This document shows positions 61,811 through 64,000 of a stretch of 64,000 bases of DNA, one piece after another; positions within the stretch are counted from its first letter, which is position 1, and each line of letters opens with the position of its first letter. The position numbers were made by a program, and so were the translations under genes. The notes beneath the pieces are model-generated. The model saw only the letters and a program-made list of their open reading frames with translations. It was not told the DNA's origin and did no database searches. Location of the stretch: positions 12,229,001-12,293,000 of the forward strand of contig OY756972.1 of the NCBI GenBank assembly GCA_963580455.1. The letters run 5' to 3'. The stretch comes from Euonymus europaeus. Lineage: Eukaryota; Streptophyta; Magnoliopsida; Celastrales; Celastraceae.

Positions 61811-64000
61811 ATAAGCTTTATAGATTATTTCGATGCCAAAAGACCAACTTTTATGACAAATGGCCAAAACCGTTAAAAGCTTCTGCATAGAGAGAGTTGA
61901 GCAACTTCGGACCATCAAAGTTGCTCGGTGTACAATTTTTATTGTTCTTATATGTCAAATTTTAAGAGTATAAGCTTCCTAGATATTTTCGATGCCAAAA
62001 CACCAACTTTCTATGACAAATGGAGAAAACCGTTAAAAGCTCCTCCATAGAGAGAGTTAAGCAACTTCGGACCATCAACGTTTCCTGATGTACACTTTTT
62101 ATTGTTCTTATATGTCAAATTTTATGAGTATAAGCTTCATAGATTATTTCGATGTCAAAACGCCAACTTTTATGACAAATGGACAAAACCGTTAAAAGCT
62201 CCTCCATAGAGAGAGTTTAGCAATTTCGGACCATCAAAGTTCCACTATGTACACTTTTTATTGTTCTTTTACATAAAATTTTATTAATACAAGCTTCCAA
62301 GATTATTTCGATTCCAACACACCAACTTTCTATGACAAATGGATAAAACCGTTAAAAGCTCATCCATAGAGAGAGTTGAGCAACTTCGGACCATCAAAGT
62401 TACTCTATGTATACTTTTTATTGTTCTTCTATGTAAAATTTTATTAATACAACCTTCCAAGATTATTTCGATGCCAAAACACCAACTTTCTATGACAAAT
62501 GGAGAAAACCGTTAAAAGCTCCTCCATAGAGAGAGTTAAGCAACTTCGGACCATCAAAGTTGCTCGGTGTACAATTTTTACTGTTCTTATATGTCAAATT
62601 TTAAGAGTATAACCTTCCAAGATTATTTCGATTCCAAAACACAAACTTTCTATGACAAATGGATAAAACCGTTAAAAGCTCCTCCATAGAGAGAGTTGAG
62701 CAACTTCGGACCATTGAAGTTGCTCGGTGTAGAATTTTTATTGTTCTTATATGTCAAATTTTAAGAGTATAAGATTCCTAGATTATTTCGATGCCAAAAC
62801 ACCAACTTTCTCTGACAAATGGACAAAACCGTTAAAAGCTCCTCCATAGAGAGAGTTGAGCAACTTCGGACCATCAAAGTTGCTCGGTGTACAATTTTTA
62901 TTGTTCTTATATGTCAAATTTTAAGAGTATAAGCTTCCTAGATTATTTCGATGCCAAAACACCAACTTTTATGACAAATGGACAAAACCGCTAAAAGCTC
63001 CTCCATAGAGAGAGTTGAGCAACTTCGGACCATCAAAGTTACTCTATGTATACTTTTTATTGTTCTTCTATGTAAAATTTTATTAATACAACCTTCCAAG
63101 ATTATTTCGATGCGAAAACACCAACTTTCTATGACAAATGGAGAAAACCATTAAAAGCTCCTCCATAGAGAGTGTTAAGCAACTTCGGACCATCAACGTT
63201 TCTCGATGTACACTTTTTATTGTTCTTATATGTAAAATTTTATTAATACAACCTTCCAAGATTATTTCGATTCCAAAATACAAACTTTCTATGACAAATG
63301 GATAAAACCCTTAAAAGCTCCTCCATAGAGAGAGTTGAGCAACTTCCGACCATCAAAGTTTCTCGGTGTACAATTTTTGTTGTTCTTATATGTCAAATTT
63401 TAAAAGTATAAGCTTCCTAAATTATTTCGATGCCAAAACACGAACTTTCTATGACAAATGGACAAAACCGTTAAAAGCTCGTCCAAAGAGAGAGTTGAGC
63501 AACTTCGGACCATCAAAGTTGCTCGGCGTACAATTTTTATTGTTCTTATATTTCAAATTTTACGAGTATAAGCTTCATAGATTATTTCGATGCCAAAACG
63601 CCAACTTTCTATGAAAAATGGACAAAATCGTTAAAATCTCCTCCATAGAAAGAGTTGAGCAACTTCGGACCATCAAAGTTGCTCGGCGAACAATTTTTAT
63701 TGTTCTTATATGTCAAATTTTACGAGTATAAGCTTCCTAGATTATTTCGATGCCAAAACACCAACTTTCTATGAAAAATGGAGAAAACCGTTAAAAGCTC
63801 CTCCATAGAGAGAGTTGAGCTACTTCGGACCATCAAAGTTACTCTATGTATACTTTTTATTGTTCTTCTATGTAAAATTTTATTAATATAACCTTCCTAG
63901 ATTTTTTCGATGCCAAAACACCAACTTTTATGACAAATGGACAAAACCGCTAAAAGCTCCTCCATAGAGAAGTTGAGCAACTTCGGACCATCAAAGTTAC
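61811..64000 (+). repeat. Right-end satellite segment rich in GTTACTCTATG monomers
   Basis: Contains GTTACTCTATGTATAC monomers near 62,400, 63,040 and 63,840 and the start of another at 63,996, the densest occurrence in the window. The stretch 62,880-63,420 resembles 45,230-45,780, including AAACCCTTAAAAG, AAAATACAAAC and CAATTTTTGTTG. Private changes are GATGTCAAAACG (about 62,151), TTTACATAAAATT (about 62,270), GATGCGAAAAC (about 63,110) and AATATAACC (about 63,886). The array continues past the window edge. Confidence 0.75.

Larger units (their letters stand above)
1..64000 (+). repeat. Tandem satellite array, ~160-bp monomer, probably plant centromeric
   Basis: The motif ACCGTTAAAAGCTCC and its variants recur every 159 or 160 bp from position 1 to 63946 without a break or inversion, giving about 400 monomers. 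Neighbouring monomers differ at many sites, while monomers 5 to 27 units apart can be identical, which is the signature of higher-order repeats. Most of the length difference comes from two recurrent 1-bp deletions: GAGAGTGAACAAC in place of GAGAGTTGAGCAAC, and ACTTTTATGAC in place of ACTTTCTATGAC. Plant centromeric satellites are usually about 150-180 bp and wrap CENH3 nucleosomes; assigning this array to a centromere is inference from length, homogeneity and absence of genes. The Cent-Dc satellite of carrot is the best candidate from memory (about 159 bp, four 39-40 bp subrepeats), but subtelomeric or knob satellites remain possible. Confidence 0.95.

Noticed and set aside
1..64000. CRISPR array
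   Set aside because: Repeats are head to tail at 159-160 bp with no unique spacers, and the whole unit is repeated.
1..64000. Promoter-like TATA words (TTATATG, GAGTATAA) in every monomer
   Set aside because: They are part of an AT-rich satellite and occur hundreds of times. Nothing distinguishes one as a promoter.
1..64000. Array as an assembly artefact
   Set aside because: Private substitutions distinguish the copies and indels are orderly, so a wholly artificial duplication is unlikely. The exact copy number of the near-identical units still cannot be confirmed from sequence alone.

Overview
The whole 64 kb window is one uninterrupted tandem array of a single AT-rich satellite. The monomer is about 160 bp, roughly 36 % GC in the reference copy at 480-639, and there are about 400 copies, all in the same orientation. 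I found no protein-coding gene, RNA gene, transposon, CRISPR array, telomeric repeat or unique-sequence island. Open reading frames of 60-138 codons occur in dozens of near-identical copies on both strands. They are products of the repeat, not genes, and none is annotated.

Organism. Monomer length, head-to-tail order, one HindIII site (AAGCTT) in most monomers and strong homogeneity are typical of a plant centromeric satellite. The monomer also shows a faint internal division into four units of about 40 bp. A monomer near 159-160 bp made of four 39-40 bp subrepeats is, from memory, how the carrot (Daucus carota, Apiaceae) centromeric satellite Cent-Dc is described. Carrot or a relative is therefore my best guess. 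It rests on organisation only, since I cannot compare sequences here.

Layout. (1) 1-5111: two adjacent, almost identical 2,396-bp units (15 monomers each), with an older 958-bp (6-monomer) periodicity inside. (2) 5112 to about 9.7 kb: a mosaic in which one block of about two and a half monomers recurs four times at 958, 1,437 and about 800 bp steps. (3) 9.7-38 kb: the most homogenised part. It carries seven copies of a 6-monomer module (M6), a 9-monomer tandem duplication (1,438 bp), a 27-monomer unit (4,310 bp) present about 2.3 times in tandem plus an older offset copy, and a 26-monomer unit (4,151 bp) present about 1.5 times. (4) 38-44 kb: a return to the block seen on the left, plus local dimers. 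(5) 44-64 kb: more diverse monomers with more CpG loss, shorter local duplications (1-, 2-, 5-, 11-, 12- and 20-monomer), and the only large internal deletion (78 bp near 56,960).

There is no operon or pathway. The plausible job of the region is structural: a substrate for centromeric (CENH3) nucleosomes. Two features stand out. Most monomers carry a 9-bp inverted repeat that could form a hairpin, and the multi-scale nested duplications record recent expansion by unequal exchange, replication slippage or conversion.
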